Positions 1 to 6,456 are shown, numbered from the stretch's first letter. The stretch: DNA of 8,305 bases from TMED26 sp042088965 (GCA_042088965.1 JBELLC010000123.1:1-8305), one strand, 5' to 3'. The notes: generated by a model not told the origin, from the letters alone. Made by a program: numbers and translations.

Positions 1-22
1 CCGCGTCGTAGCGTCGGAATAA

Positions 23-28
23 TATAAT
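23..28 (+). promoter_or_regulatory. Candidate -10 element upstream of the corrinoid protein gene
   Basis: A perfect TATAAT lies 32 nt before the first ATG at 61, with the ribosome binding site between them. A transcript starting near position 35 would have a leader of about 25 nt. The matching -35 box would fall at the window edge or outside it, and nothing like TTGACA is visible. An isolated -10 match in an AT-rich spot can occur by chance. Positions 1-22 may also carry the tail of an upstream gene, because all three plus frames reach a stop by position 27. Confidence 0.3.
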
Positions 29-47
29 CCTTTTGGTTTCCGAGTTT

Positions 48-52
48 GGAGG
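48..52 (+). promoter_or_regulatory. Ribosome binding site fixing the corrinoid protein start
   Basis: GGAGG lies 8 nt before the ATG at 61. This supports that ATG over the in-frame TTG at 46, which overlaps the same Shine-Dalgarno sequence and so cannot use it. Confidence 0.75.
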
Positions 53-60
53 CAAGTGCG

Positions 61-777
61 ATGGCAGATACGGACGGCGAAGACATTGTTCTGGCAGAAC
101 TGGCGGATGATGAGCTGGTCGAGCAGATGCATGATGACCTTTATGACGGCCTAAAGGATGAGGTTGTCGAAGGTGTCACCATCCTGCTGGATCGCGGCTG
201 GGAGCCCTATGACGTTCTGACCAAGGCTTTGGTGGAGGGCATGCGGATCGTCGGTGTCGACTTTCGCGATGGTATTCTGTTTGTGCCTGAAGTGCTCATG
301 GCCGCGAATTCGATGAAAGGGGGCATGAGCCTGCTGCGCCCCTTATTGATCGAAACCGGCGCACCGCGGGTCGGCAAGATGGTCATTGGCACCGTCAAAG
401 GTGACATTCACGACATCGGCAAGAACTTGGTCTCAATGATGATGGAAGGCGCTGGATTTGAGGTGATTGACCTGGGCATTAATATCCCTGTGGAAAATTA
501 CCTCGCCGCCTTGGAAGAACATCAGCCCGATATCCTTGGCATGTCAGCCCTACTGACCACAACCATGCCCTATATGAAGGTTGTGATTGATACCATGGTC
601 GAAAAAGGTATTCGGGATGATTACATCGTGATGGTGGGCGGCGCGCCATTGAATGAGGCCTTTGCCGAAAATGTCGGTGCTGACGCCTATTGCCGGGATG
701 CGGCGGTTGCCGTTGAAACCGCCGCGCAGTTGATCTCTGAACGGCGGTTATCAAACTCGGCAGGTGCCCCGGTTTGA
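61..777 (+). CDS. Cobalamin-binding corrinoid protein (MttC/MtbC/MetH B12-module family)
   Basis: This 238-residue cytoplasmic protein carries a methyl group on a cobalamin cofactor between two methyltransferases. A helical cap (B12-binding-2 type) spans about residues 15-100. The Rossmann-like B12-binding domain covers about 104-230. The base-off, His-on signature is complete: Asp115-x-His117-x-x-Gly120 in the sequence GDIHDIGKN, then Ser162 (SALL) 45 residues after the histidine as in MetH, then Gly193-Gly194. His117 should be the lower cobalt ligand. The length fits stand-alone corrinoid proteins of methylamine and betaine systems, and also the separate B12 subunit of split methionine synthases. 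It is the first visible gene of a three-gene operon whose next gene starts 3 nt after its stop. Its partner methyltransferase is uncertain: the convergent MttB-like gene is a candidate, and so is a homocysteine methyltransferase outside the window. The family is certain; the substrate pathway is inference. Confidence 0.93.
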   Translation: MADTDGEDIVLAELADDELVEQMHDDLYDGLKDEVVEGVTILLDRGWEPYDVLTKALVEGMRIVGVDFRDGILFVPEVLMAANSMKGGMSLLRPLLIETGAPRVGKMVIGTVKGDIHDIGKNLVSMMMEGAGFEVIDLGINIPVENYLAALEEHQPDILGMSALLTTTMPYMKVVIDTMVEKGIRDDYIVMVGGAPLNEAFAENVGADAYCRDAAVAVETAAQLISERRLSNSAGAPV

Positions 778-780
778 ACC

Positions 781-1404
781 ATGGCAGTAGGGCAAGACGC
801 GCAAACCCTGATTATTGCCTGCGGGGCCCTCGCGCATGAGCTTGTGGCTCTGACAGGGCAGCTTGATCACAAACAGATCGACATCACCTGCCTCCCCGCC
901 ATTTGGCACAATACACCGGATAAAATTCCGGCAGGGGTTGCTGCAAAAATCCGCGCGGGGCGGGGGAAATATCAGCATATTTTTGTGGCCTATGGGGATT
1001 GCGGGACAGGTGGCCACTTGGACGCGGTTTTGGCCGCCGAAGGTGTTGACCGGATCGCTGGCCCCCATTGCTATCAGTTTTTCATGGGGGCGGCAGAGTT
1101 TTCGGCGTTAACAGATGGTGATCCAACCGCTTTTTACCTGACGGATTATCTGGTCCGCCATTTTGACCGCATCATCATCAAAGGGCTTGGCCTGGATCGT
1201 TTTCCAGAGTTGCGGGATAGCTATTTTGGCAATTACACAAAGCTGATTTACATCGCTCAAACCGAAGATCAGCGCTTACAGGAAAAAGCCTTGATGGCGG
1301 CCAAACGACTGGGGTTAGGCTTTGAATATTGCTATCGCGGTTATGGTGAATTGGGGGATTTTGTGGCTCAACTTGGGCGCGTTGGCCAGGTCGGCAAAGC
1401 ATAA
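781..1404 (+). CDS. DUF1638 family protein, probable corrinoid-system accessory
   Basis: This is a 207-residue soluble protein with no signal peptide. The pattern matches DUF1638: an opening ACGAL segment with Cys14, the IWHNTP stretch near residues 41-46, YGDCG near 71-75 with Cys74, and a GPHCYQFF segment with Cys97. Three cysteines in conserved-looking blocks suggest a metal, thiol or cofactor site, but this is inference. DUF1638 has no biochemical role that I know of, although its genes often sit with corrinoid methyltransferase genes. Here the ATG follows the corrinoid gene's stop by 3 nt with no strong Shine-Dalgarno, so translational coupling is likely. The stop shares one base with the next start (TAATG). 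A role in loading, reactivating or using the corrinoid protein fits the context but is not shown. Tyrosines and aromatic residues are frequent toward the C-terminus. Confidence 0.85.
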   Translation: MAVGQDAQTLIIACGALAHELVALTGQLDHKQIDITCLPAIWHNTPDKIPAGVAAKIRAGRGKYQHIFVAYGDCGTGGHLDAVLAAEGVDRIAGPHCYQFFMGAAEFSALTDGDPTAFYLTDYLVRHFDRIIIKGLGLDRFPELRDSYFGNYTKLIYIAQTEDQRLQEKALMAAKRLGLGFEYCYRGYGELGDFVAQLGRVGQVGKA

Positions 1405-1721
1405 TGGCGCAGGTTGTAATTGTTTATTGGCGTGACATCCCGGCACAAGTCATCGCCGAGCAAGGGCGCGGCCGCAAACGCCAAAGCGCGAAAGTTGAGC
1501 TGCCAGCCCGCTTTGCCGCTGCCATTGACAGTGCGGCCATGCGCGGCGATGCCAGTGATACCGAAGCTTATCTGGCCGCATGGCGGCGCGGCGCTGCTGA
1601 CGAATGTGGCGCGGACCTTGCCGCAGAGGCGGCACGTGTCGCGGCCATGCTTGATACAGCCTATGACCGTGACAAACTGCGCGCCCTTGTGCTTGCCGGT
1701 GGTCGCGCGGGCAACGCTTAA
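1404..1721 (+). CDS. Small 'virulence factor' family protein (PF13769-like)
   Basis: This 105-residue cytoplasmic protein has no signal peptide or membrane segment. It opens with a short hydrophobic strand and the family's VYWRDIPAQV block (residues 7-16). A basic GRGRKR segment and an ELPARF block follow, then an AAWRR stretch. The C-terminal half is Ala/Asp/Glu-rich and probably helical. I recognise it as the short family databases label 'virulence factor'. That name is misleading here, since nothing in the context concerns virulence. The start overlaps the DUF1638 stop by one base, so the two are translationally coupled. The stop overlaps the stop of the convergent MttB-like gene by 4 nt. 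Its steady pairing with corrinoid and folate genes suggests a one-carbon accessory role, but the function is unknown. Confidence 0.8.
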   Translation: MAQVVIVYWRDIPAQVIAEQGRGRKRQSAKVELPARFAAAIDSAAMRGDASDTEAYLAAWRRGAADECGADLAAEAARVAAMLDTAYDRDKLRALVLAGGRAGNA

Positions 1722-3283
1722 ATATTCGAATCTGGCACGGCTGCTTTTGCTGTCGCAATGAAGGCGTCCAAAGCCTCGGCAATGGCGGGATCAAGGGTTG
1801 GCTGCTGATAATTATTCAGACGTTGTTGGACAACCTTGGCGGCCCGATCTCGGGTATCCAATGCGCCGTCAATCTGCCATTGCTCAAAGGTATTGTTGTC
1901 GGCAAGGGGAGATCGGTAAAAGGCTGTTTCGAAATTTTCTTGGGTATGGGCACAGCCAAGAAAATGACTTCCGGGGCCCACTTCCCGCAGGGCATTCATC
2001 GCTTGGCCGTTTGCTGACATATCAACACCGCCTGCAATCACCTGATGCATGCCAAGCTGATCGGCGTCCATGACGAATTTCTCATAGCCCGCGACCAAGC
2101 CGCCTTCGAGCCATCCGGCGGAATGCAGAACAAAATTAGTCCCAGCCATCAAGGTCGGCCAAAGCGTGTTAGCGCTTTCATAAGCGGCTTGCGCGTCGGC
2201 TGTTTTCGCGCCAGTCAACGCGCCGCCAGAGCGAAACGGTACTTTCAGACGGCGGGCCAACTGGGCGCAGGCAAACAACACCATCGCAGGTTCTGGAGTG
2301 CCAAAGGTTGGGGCCCCAGATTGCATCGAGATGGAGGCGGCAAAGCTGCCAAAGACCACCGGTGCACCAGGCCGGATTAATTGTGAAAACGCCATGCCAG
2401 CCATTGCCTCGGCCAGGGTTTGGGCAACAGTGCCTGCAACTGTTGAAGGTGCCATCGCCCCTGAGAGGATAAAGGGCGAGGTGATACAGGCTTGCCCCGC
2501 GCGGGCATATTCTTTCAGCGCCCCCAACATGGTGCCATCCCAGGTCAGCGGCGAATTGGCATTGATCAGCGAGATCAGAACACAGTTTTGGTCAACAAAT
2601 TCTGCGCCAAACAACAGCCGTGCCATGGCCACGGTATCGGCGGCGCGTTCTGGCGCTGTCACCGCGCCCATAAAGGGTTTATCGCTCAGCCGCATATGCG
2701 CATAGACCATATCAAGGTGACGCTTATTTACGGGTAGGTCCACAGGCTCACAAATGGTGCCGCCCGAATGATGCAGGGCCGGCGACATATAGGCCAATTT
2801 CACAAAGTTTTCAAAGTCACTGAGGGTGGCATAGCGTCGCTCACCGCCGAGACCCGCGACAAAGGGCGGGCCATAAACAGGCGCAAAGACAGTCGCGCCG
2901 CCGCCAATTTGGACGCTATTGGCGGGGTTGCGGGCATGCTGAATAAAGCTTTCAGGAACCGTTTCGATGAGCTTACGGCAAAGCCCCCGTGGCATCCGAA
3001 CCCGCTCACCATCCACATCAGCACCAGCGTCACGCCATAACGCTAAGGCTTCGGCATCATCTTTGAAGTCAATGCCAATTTCCGCCAGAATTTGTTCGGC
3101 ATTCTGTTCCAGAATTTCAATAGCTTCATTACTCAGCAGATTGCTGACAGGGATCTGTCGGGAAATATATGGATTTTGCACAATCGTTGTCGCCTGACGG
3201 GCGCCGCGCCGCGCATCGCGGCCAGCACGGCGACGTGGCGCTGCTGCTGGTTCGGCGGCGGATAATGTTTCGTCTGTACCCAT
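1718..3283 (-). CDS. Trimethylamine methyltransferase family protein (MttB-like, non-pyrrolysine)
   Basis: This 521-residue cytoplasmic enzyme of the MttB superfamily probably moves a methyl group from a quaternary or tertiary amine to a corrinoid protein. The N-terminal Ala/Arg-rich tail (residues 10-30) is typical of alphaproteobacterial members. A conserved NPYISRQIP block and ILAEIGIDF helix (about 38-73) follow, then a TIM-barrel with YGPPFV (137-142), SGGTICEP (173-180), a GTPEP turn (328-332), FRSGGALTGAK (350-360) and a Gly-rich C-terminal segment. The frame is open throughout with no internal amber codon, so it is not a pyrrolysine enzyme of the archaeal MttB type. It resembles the betaine-type (MtgB) side of the family, and the substrate cannot be read from sequence. 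The ATG at 3283 is preceded by AGAGG 7 nt away. An in-frame GTG at 3346 would add 21 residues but lacks such a site. It converges on the corrinoid operon and so is not co-transcribed with it. Confidence 0.92.
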   Translation of the reverse strand: MGTDETLSAAEPAAAPRRRAGRDARRGARQATTIVQNPYISRQIPVSNLLSNEAIEILEQNAEQILAEIGIDFKDDAEALALWRDAGADVDGERVRMPRGLCRKLIETVPESFIQHARNPANSVQIGGGATVFAPVYGPPFVAGLGGERRYATLSDFENFVKLAYMSPALHHSGGTICEPVDLPVNKRHLDMVYAHMRLSDKPFMGAVTAPERAADTVAMARLLFGAEFVDQNCVLISLINANSPLTWDGTMLGALKEYARAGQACITSPFILSGAMAPSTVAGTVAQTLAEAMAGMAFSQLIRPGAPVVFGSFAASISMQSGAPTFGTPEPAMVLFACAQLARRLKVPFRSGGALTGAKTADAQAAYESANTLWPTLMAGTNFVLHSAGWLEGGLVAGYEKFVMDADQLGMHQVIAGGVDMSANGQAMNALREVGPGSHFLGCAHTQENFETAFYRSPLADNNTFEQWQIDGALDTRDRAAKVVQQRLNNYQQPTLDPAIAEALDAFIATAKAAVPDSNI

Positions 3284-3290
3284 AGCGACA

Positions 3291-3295
3291 CCTCT
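3291..3295 (-). promoter_or_regulatory. Ribosome binding site fixing the MttB-like start
   Basis: Read on the minus strand this is AGAGG, 7 nt before the ATG at 3283-3281. It favours the 521-residue product over the longer GTG-initiated form. Confidence 0.6.
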
Positions 3296-3344
3296 GATTT
3301 TGCCCTCTTTCTTTGTCCATCCGTGGTCGTCATGAGACTTGCAC

Positions 3345-3377
3345 ACAGCCGACTGTTTTTAGCTTTTGTCAGACTGT
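3345..3377. promoter_or_regulatory. Possible operator between the divergent genes
   Basis: In the space between the MttB-like gene and the secreted protein gene, a near-palindrome (ACAGCCGACTGT, 3345-3356) overlaps the first of two GACTGT copies. The copies start at 3351 and 3372, 21 bp or about two helical turns apart. This spacing suits a dimeric regulator upstream of the MttB-like gene. The half-sites are short and chance is not excluded. Confidence 0.2.
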
Positions 3378-3439
3378 CGCACGGCGCTACGGTCCTCATC
3401 CATTGAGACGCTGGCGGTGTTTGCCGGTGAAATTGTGAT

Positions 3440-3445
3440 TTGACA
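3440..3445 (+). promoter_or_regulatory. Candidate -35 box upstream of the secreted protein gene
   Basis: A perfect TTGACA lies 62 nt before the ATG at 3508. No good -10 box sits at the usual 16-18 nt spacing; the nearest TA-rich hexamer (GGTAAT, 3467-3472) is 21 nt away. It may be a promoter that needs an activator, or a chance match. Confidence 0.2.
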
Positions 3446-3507
3446 TTCGGCAGCTAACAGCCCCACGGTAATGATGCATAACCTAAAGCGTGTATCAGGA
3501 GGGAATG

Positions 3508-4371
3508 ATGAAACAACCCATTTTCCGAGTTCTAAGCGCTTTTCTGGTGGTCGTTTGGGCGACGGCTGCAGCGGCGTTAACAGGATCAAATTCGCCGGTA
3601 AATCTGCCGTTAAATTCGCCGCCGAAACTGCTGGCAAAACCGCCGCAAGTTCTGGGCTTGATTGCGACCAAAACGCCGGTGCCGTTGCGTTGTGAAAACG
3701 GCGTATGCACGGGCTTTTTCAGTGCCTTTTGTTTGCAGGAGCACCGCCCACCGCCGACGGCAGGACAGGTTTACGAGCTGGCAGGCACAGGCACGGTCTC
3801 GCTTGTTGTCACCCGTGCGGATGGCCGCCAACAGGTGCTATCGGCAACAGGCCTGCTCGATTACGCCAGTATTGATGGCTATACCGCTGTCAAAATCTCC
3901 CTGCCCAAGGCGCGCTTGGCGGCGCTGGATGGTGACATGGTGGCCGTTGATGTGTCGCGCCAAGTGGCCTTGGTGCCCCGCTTGCAAGCAGATCAATCTG
4001 ACGCATTTGTGGCCGCTGATGCAGACACTGCCCGCGGTCCAAAACGTCTCATGGCGGAAGGCTTTTTTGAAAACAATACGCCGCAGGCGGCGGCCGCATA
4101 TACCATGAGCCGATTGATCAACCTGTTGCCTGTGAACGGGCCGGTGGCATCCCAACAGCGCCAAGGTCTGTGGCAGAAAATTAAAAGCAGCGGTGTTCTC
4201 GAGGGGGTCAACCCACAGGGTCAACGCCGTGCCAAAGAGCAGTTGCAGCGTTGCAATAGTTTTGCCGATCAAGGCTTGGCAATGCGCATGCGGGGGTGCA
4301 TTGCGAACGCTCATAACCGCCTGCTAAAGGCGGTCAATCAGCGCTTTTGGGACAGTACCGACGGTTTTTGA
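3508..4371 (+). CDS. Secreted or periplasmic protein of unknown function with five cysteines
   Basis: I do not recognise this 287-residue protein. A clear Sec signal peptide covers about residues 1-23: Lys2 and Arg7, a hydrophobic core, then an ATAAAA end. The mature N-terminus is Pro/Asn/Lys-rich and probably extended. Cys62, Cys67 (CENGVC) and Cys75 follow closely. A middle part (about 85-160) looks beta-rich, with alternating hydrophobic residues and DG turns. The C-terminal third (about 185-285) is helical and Gln/Arg-rich and holds Cys249 and Cys264. Disulfide bonding in the periplasm is likely, with one cysteine left unpaired or used otherwise. The start is set by AGGAGG at 3497-3502, 5 nt before the ATG at 3508; the ATG at 3505 and GTG at 3490 are less well placed. 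It faces a secreted lytic transglycosylase 51 nt away, which hints at an envelope role only through position. Confidence 0.75.
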   Translation: MKQPIFRVLSAFLVVVWATAAAALTGSNSPVNLPLNSPPKLLAKPPQVLGLIATKTPVPLRCENGVCTGFFSAFCLQEHRPPPTAGQVYELAGTGTVSLVVTRADGRQQVLSATGLLDYASIDGYTAVKISLPKARLAALDGDMVAVDVSRQVALVPRLQADQSDAFVAADADTARGPKRLMAEGFFENNTPQAAAAYTMSRLINLLPVNGPVASQQRQGLWQKIKSSGVLEGVNPQGQRRAKEQLQRCNSFADQGLAMRMRGCIANAHNRLLKAVNQRFWDSTDGF

Positions 4372-4422
4372 GCGGCATTTTGATCGCGGGCGGGTTTAGG
4401 TCTCAATCGTGTGCCCAAACCG

Positions 4423-5232
4423 CTAACCGCGTGTCGCGGGTTTGGCTGTTTTGCGGGCGGCGCGTTGAGCTTGCCATTTTTTGATATACGCGGCTTTATG
4501 CGCTTCGTATGCGGCCCGTCTTGCAGCTTTTTCAGCCGCTTTCTTTTGCTTGTTTATGGCGGCAACTTGCCGTTGCTTGATAAGGGCTGCTTGCTGTTCT
4601 GCTTGGCGTGCTGCACGTGACCGCAAAGCGGATGCGCGGGCGGTTTCTTGATTGTGCCACAGCTGGTACACACTGTCTTGATAGGCGGCACCTCGTTTGG
4701 CGTTATTGCTGTGATAATAGCGGATAGCTTTCTGCCAACTGCCATGGTCTTCGCGTAATTGGCTGAGGAATTTTGCGGCATAGAGGGTATTGCCATGGGG
4801 GTCGAATGCCGCATGTAGGTTGGCGAAAGCATGCGGGTGGTATTTCAAATTAACCTGCATGCAACCCACATCAATATTGCGCACGTTCTCTGCTTGCAGG
4901 CGGCGCACAAAGGCGATGGCCTCCCCCTTGCTGGCCATATAATGCCCCCGGCCTTTGACCGTTACTGTCCATGGCCAGCTCAAAGAGCGTTTTTGCTGAC
5001 CGGCCCAACGGCCCGTTTCGCGTAGTGAGATGGCGGCGAGAAGCCGGTTTGGAATTTGTTCGCTGGTCTCGGCTTTATGGGTGCCATTTTCACACAACAA
5101 ATGGCCGCCAGATGTCGGCCCGGCGTCAATCGCCAGCACGGGATGGCTGATCGCCGTCACGCCAGCACTGATTGCCAGCAGCATAAAAGCAATTTTTGAT
5201 GCGGTGTGTATCAGGGGGGCGCTGGGTCTCAT
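4423..5232 (-). CDS. Secreted SLT-domain lytic transglycosylase with basic helical tail
   Basis: This 269-residue exported enzyme should cleave the MurNAc-GlcNAc bond of peptidoglycan without hydrolysis, leaving anhydro ends. A signal peptide of about 34 residues ends in PVLA before IDAG. The SLT fold spans about 60-195: the LLAAISLRETGRW block carries the likely catalytic Glu72, followed by WPWTV (86-90), GCMQVNLKYHP (123-133) and YYHS (172-175). Residues 195-269 are Ala/Arg/Lys/Gln-rich, probably a long helix or coiled coil with strong positive charge. Such a tail could bind anionic cell wall or a partner, but this is inference. The ATG at 5232 has only a weak purine-rich site (AGAAGAG) upstream. 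It lies 69 nt downstream of the N-formylglutamate amidohydrolase gene on the same strand and may share its transcript. It is a chromosomal housekeeping type; no conjugation or secretion genes are nearby. Confidence 0.88.
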   Translation of the reverse strand: MRPSAPLIHTASKIAFMLLAISAGVTAISHPVLAIDAGPTSGGHLLCENGTHKAETSEQIPNRLLAAISLRETGRWAGQQKRSLSWPWTVTVKGRGHYMASKGEAIAFVRRLQAENVRNIDVGCMQVNLKYHPHAFANLHAAFDPHGNTLYAAKFLSQLREDHGSWQKAIRYYHSNNAKRGAAYQDSVYQLWHNQETARASALRSRAARQAEQQAALIKQRQVAAINKQKKAAEKAARRAAYEAHKAAYIKKWQAQRAARKTAKPATRG

Positions 5233-5301
5233 CCGAGTTCTCTTCTATGGTTGACCTGTTATGGATCACCACGAAGACACGCATTTTTCATGCCATTTAT
5301 A

Positions 5302-6255
5302 TTATTCGGCGGCACGCTCTGCTTGAAACATGCGTGACAATTCATCGACGAGCCGCCGCATCGCGCCTTCAAGTGCTGAACGCAGGCGGGGCAACCCCTG
5401 GTTTGGCGTGACATATCTTTCGTCCATATAGAGGCGGCGATTGATCTCAATCTGCAAGGCGTGTTGGCCCTCGCGGGGGCGGCCGTAATGCCGGGTTGTA
5501 AAGCCACCGGCATAAGGGTGGTTGCGGCGCACGGACAGTCCCTCGGCGATCAAGGCGGCCTCGGCCTGATCAATCAGCCATGGGGCCGCGCAATCGCCAA
5601 AACCATCGCCTAAAACAATATCAGGGGCGCCTTTGCCCTTGCGTCCCTGTTCTGCTGCGGAGGATGGCATAGAATGGCAATCAATAATCACCGCCATATC
5701 GAAGCGGGCACGGGTCTCGGCGATCAGACCGCTTAACGCCTGGTGATAGGGCAGATAGCATTCGGTTAACCGTTGCTGCCCCTCGGCCCAGGTCAGCTGC
5801 CGCTGCAAGATCGGCTCACCCTCGCCAACAAGCTTTGGGATGACGCCTAAGCCTGCGCCGACGCGGCTCGACGGGCGCGGATTGGCGAGCAGGGCATCGT
5901 CAATAAACATGCTGGCATCAATTTCTGACGCTTCGCGATTAACATCGACCCAAACGCGCGGAAAATGCGCCAGCAGCTGACTGGCTCCCCGGTCTGGCAC
6001 CCAGTCAAATAATTGATCCACAAAGGCATCTTCAGAGCTGCGCAACCGCTCAATCGCCAGCGGGCTTTGCGCCTTTAAGCTTTCTGGATAGACCCGGCCG
6101 CTATGGGGCGACGCAAAAACCAAGGGCAGGGTTTGCTCAGCTGGGCGGCGAATTTCAATGGCCGGATTTTGGGCGTCAAAAGCACTGCCCGAGATGCGCA
6201 TCTCAGGCGGCCGTAATGACCAGGGCCGTGGATTTTTTGATGATGGATCGTCCAT
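5302..6255 (-). CDS. N-formylglutamate amidohydrolase family protein (HutG-type)
   Basis: The product (317 residues from the ATG at 6255) belongs to the metal-dependent FGase family, which hydrolyses N-formyl-glutamate to formate and glutamate, the last step of one histidine degradation route. Visible blocks are SPHSGR (49-54), DVNRE (104-108), IDCHSMPS (191-198), HPYAGGFTTRHYGRP (246-260) and HALQIEINRRLYMDE (265-279). The His and Glu/Asp residues in them are the likely zinc and catalytic ligands. It is cytoplasmic, with no signal peptide. The start is uncertain: ATGs at 6312, 6255 and 6201 are all in frame, all before the first conserved block, and none has a good Shine-Dalgarno. No other hut genes are present, so the substrate may be N-formylglutamate or another N-formyl or N-acyl amino acid; many bacteria carry several paralogues. 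The family is well supported and the exact substrate is open. Confidence 0.88.
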   Translation of the reverse strand: MDDPSSKNPRPWSLRPPEMRISGSAFDAQNPAIEIRRPAEQTLPLVFASPHSGRVYPESLKAQSPLAIERLRSSEDAFVDQLFDWVPDRGASQLLAHFPRVWVDVNREASEIDASMFIDDALLANPRPSSRVGAGLGVIPKLVGEGEPILQRQLTWAEGQQRLTECYLPYHQALSGLIAETRARFDMAVIIDCHSMPSSAAEQGRKGKGAPDIVLGDGFGDCAAPWLIDQAEAALIAEGLSVRRNHPYAGGFTTRHYGRPREGQHALQIEINRRLYMDERYVTPNQGLPRLRSALEGAMRRLVDELSRMFQAERAAE

Positions 6256-6372
6256 CACATTGACGTAGACGAAAAACACCGCGAAGTCATCTTTCGTCTT
6301 TCCCCCGCGCATTGACCGCAAGCCGTATCATTGATGGCGCGACGCTTGCACCGCAACGCATGCAAACGAGAC

Positions 6373-6400
6373 TTGCCAAACCGAAAAGAGTGGGTATAAC
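6373..6400 (+). promoter_or_regulatory. Probable sigma-70-type promoter of the tRNA-Val gene
   Basis: TTGCCA (6373-6378) and TATAAC (6395-6400) are separated by 16 nt, close to consensus in both boxes and in spacing. Transcription would start near 6407, leaving a leader of about 50 nt before the tRNA for 5' processing. Confidence 0.5.
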
Positions 6401-6456
6401 GACCTTCGGCCACGGCGGTTTCCGGCGGCCAACTTAGCAAGCAGCTCGCTTGGTAA

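Noticed and set aside
46..60. Earlier TTG start for the corrinoid protein
   Set aside because: The TTG overlaps the GGAGG that serves the ATG at 61, so the upstream start would have no ribosome site.
1..60. Cobalamin riboswitch upstream of the corrinoid gene
   Set aside because: Only 60 nt are visible and no B12-box-like conserved segment is seen; a cobalamin riboswitch is far longer.
1450..1794. Minus-strand frame of 114 codons over the 'virulence factor' gene
   Set aside because: It is antisense to a recognised family and rich in Arg, Gln and Pro, as expected of a shadow frame in GC-rich coding DNA.
3284..3346. GTG-initiated extension of the MttB-like protein
   Set aside because: The added 21 residues do not resemble the family N-terminus, and the ATG at 3283 has a well-spaced AGAGG.
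3838..4314. Minus-strand frame of 158 codons opposite the secreted protein gene
   Set aside because: The opposing frame has a signal peptide and a strong ribosome site; this one has no recognisable domain and a His/Gln-rich composition typical of an antisense shadow.
4390..4423. Imperfect hairpin between the convergent secreted protein and transglycosylase genes as a bidirectional terminator
   Set aside because: About 10 pairs form (GGGTTTAGG with CCCAAACC) but with one mismatch, one bulge, a 13-nt loop and no T-run on either side.
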